Assembly (NCBI GenBank): GCA_005888695.1
Contig: VBBH01000096.1
Coordinates: 1 to 6,489, forward strand
Length of the DNA: 6,489 nucleotides
Direction of reading: 5' to 3'
Source of the DNA: Candidatus Bathyarchaeota archaeon
GTDB taxonomy: Archaea > Thermoproteota > Bathyarchaeia > 40CM-2-53-6
Shown: positions 6,126-6,489 of the stretch, one piece after another
Layout: every line of letters begins with the position of its first letter
Numbering within the stretch: the first letter of the stretch is position 1
Translations under genes and position numbers: made by a program
Notes under the pieces: generated by a model
Seen by the model: the letters and a program-made list of their open reading frames with translations, nothing else
The model's database searches: none
Told to the model about the DNA's origin: nothing

Positions 6126-6464
6126 CTAGCCTGTCTTTGACGCGGTAGCTGTTTTGACGGGAGGAGGTGGGGGGGTGTAACCAGGGTTGACGCGTTGGTT
6201 GATGTCGTTTTGCATCACATGTCCGCTCAAGAGGACGGTTACCTTCTTCACGCCTTGAAGTTTCTCGGTCAGGATTCGTATATTGCGCCCTATGTCTTCG
6301 GCGAATATGGGGGGACAGAATGGGGCGGTGAGATGATATTTGATGAGAACGTCGCCTTCGTCGATGGCTATTTCATCCACGAGATGCATCTCGGTGATTG
6401 GCATGCCTATTTCAGGATCGACAACCTTGTCGAGTTCTTTGCTTATTTCTTCCATCGTAACCAT
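6126..6464 (-). CDS. MIP18/DUF59-family Fe-S assembly protein
   Basis: MIP18-family proteins (SufT, PaaD, eukaryotic CIAO2) help assemble or deliver Fe-S clusters. This 112-residue protein has the N-terminal DPEIGMPITEMHLV block (16-29), with the family's DPE, and a second block HLTAPFCPPIFAEDIGR (44-60) whose Cys50 sits where the family's reactive cysteine usually lies. The last 16 residues or so form a proline-rich then Lys/Thr/Ala tail (five prolines at 98-102) not part of the core fold. The ATG at 6464 is preceded by AGGAGAGG about ten bases upstream, which favours it over the ATG three codons further in. It leads an operon with the Rieske ferredoxin, a plausible client. The precise role is inferred from family only. 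Confidence 0.85.
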   Translation of the reverse strand: MVTMEEISKELDKVVDPEIGMPITEMHLVDEIAIDEGDVLIKYHLTAPFCPPIFAEDIGRNIRILTEKLQGVKKVTVLLSGHVMQNDINQRVNPGYTPPPPPVKTATASKTG

Positions 6465-6474
6465 TTCTGGTGTT

Positions 6475-6482
6475 CCTCTCCT
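6475..6482 (-). promoter_or_regulatory. Shine-Dalgarno site for the MIP18-family gene
   Basis: The minus strand reads AGGAGAGG here, ten bases before the ATG at 6464. It supports that start and shows that this mRNA has a leader, unlike nadE. The promoter itself must lie beyond the right edge. Confidence 0.65.
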
Positions 6483-6489
6483 ATGAGAG

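Noticed and set aside
1..6489. CRISPR array, insertion sequence, or long direct repeats
   Set aside because: No regularly spaced repeats, transposase motifs or terminal inverted repeats were seen on reading both strands.

Overview
The window looks like a stretch of archaeal chromosome, most likely from the TACK side of the tree (Thermoproteota, with Nitrososphaeria- or Bathyarchaeia-like lineages as my best guess). The clues are a two-subunit 2-oxoacid:ferredoxin oxidoreductase with a fused gamma-alpha chain and no ferredoxin-type subunit, a short ammonia-dependent NAD synthetase carrying a LAGLIDADG intein, a small aquaporin with isoleucine at the H5 filter position as in archaeal AqpM, and promoters that look like TATA boxes close to the start codons. 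The lineage is inferred from protein character only.

Layout, left to right. Bases 1-90 hold two small hairpins, perhaps the last ten codons of an upstream gene, and a TATA-like box. Bases 91-2091 (+) are nadE, interrupted in its catalytic core by a 379-residue intein with a LAGLIDADG endonuclease (568-1704). The spliced enzyme would be 287 residues. A 40-base convergent gap with a T-rich tract follows. Bases 2132-4910 (-) are a two-gene operon, korA (gamma-alpha) then korB (beta), joined by an 8-base overlap with a perfect Shine-Dalgarno sequence for korB inside the end of korA. A short divergent gap separates korA from an aquaporin (+, annotated to 5810). The stop codon of the aquaporin overlaps the stop codon of a convergent Rieske ferredoxin gene (5807-6121, -). 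That gene is preceded in its operon by a MIP18/DUF59 gene (6126-6464, -), which lies near the right edge.

How the genes fit together. Three of the products concern Fe-S or low-potential redox chemistry: the oxidoreductase turns 2-oxoacids plus CoA into acyl-CoA and reduced ferredoxin, the Rieske protein is a small electron carrier, and MIP18-family proteins take part in Fe-S cluster assembly or delivery. NadE supplies NAD. The aquaporin is an inner-membrane channel for water or small neutral solutes. No single pathway ties all five together, and the strand changes suggest at least four transcription units.

The most notable items are the NadE intein, with glycine instead of histidine before the terminal asparagine and a cysteine in splicing block F, and the aquaporin selectivity filter, which reads His/Ile/Ala/Arg by alignment, a combination known from plant tonoplast aquaporins. 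I see no CRISPR array, insertion sequence, rRNA or tRNA, and no clearly new multi-gene system.
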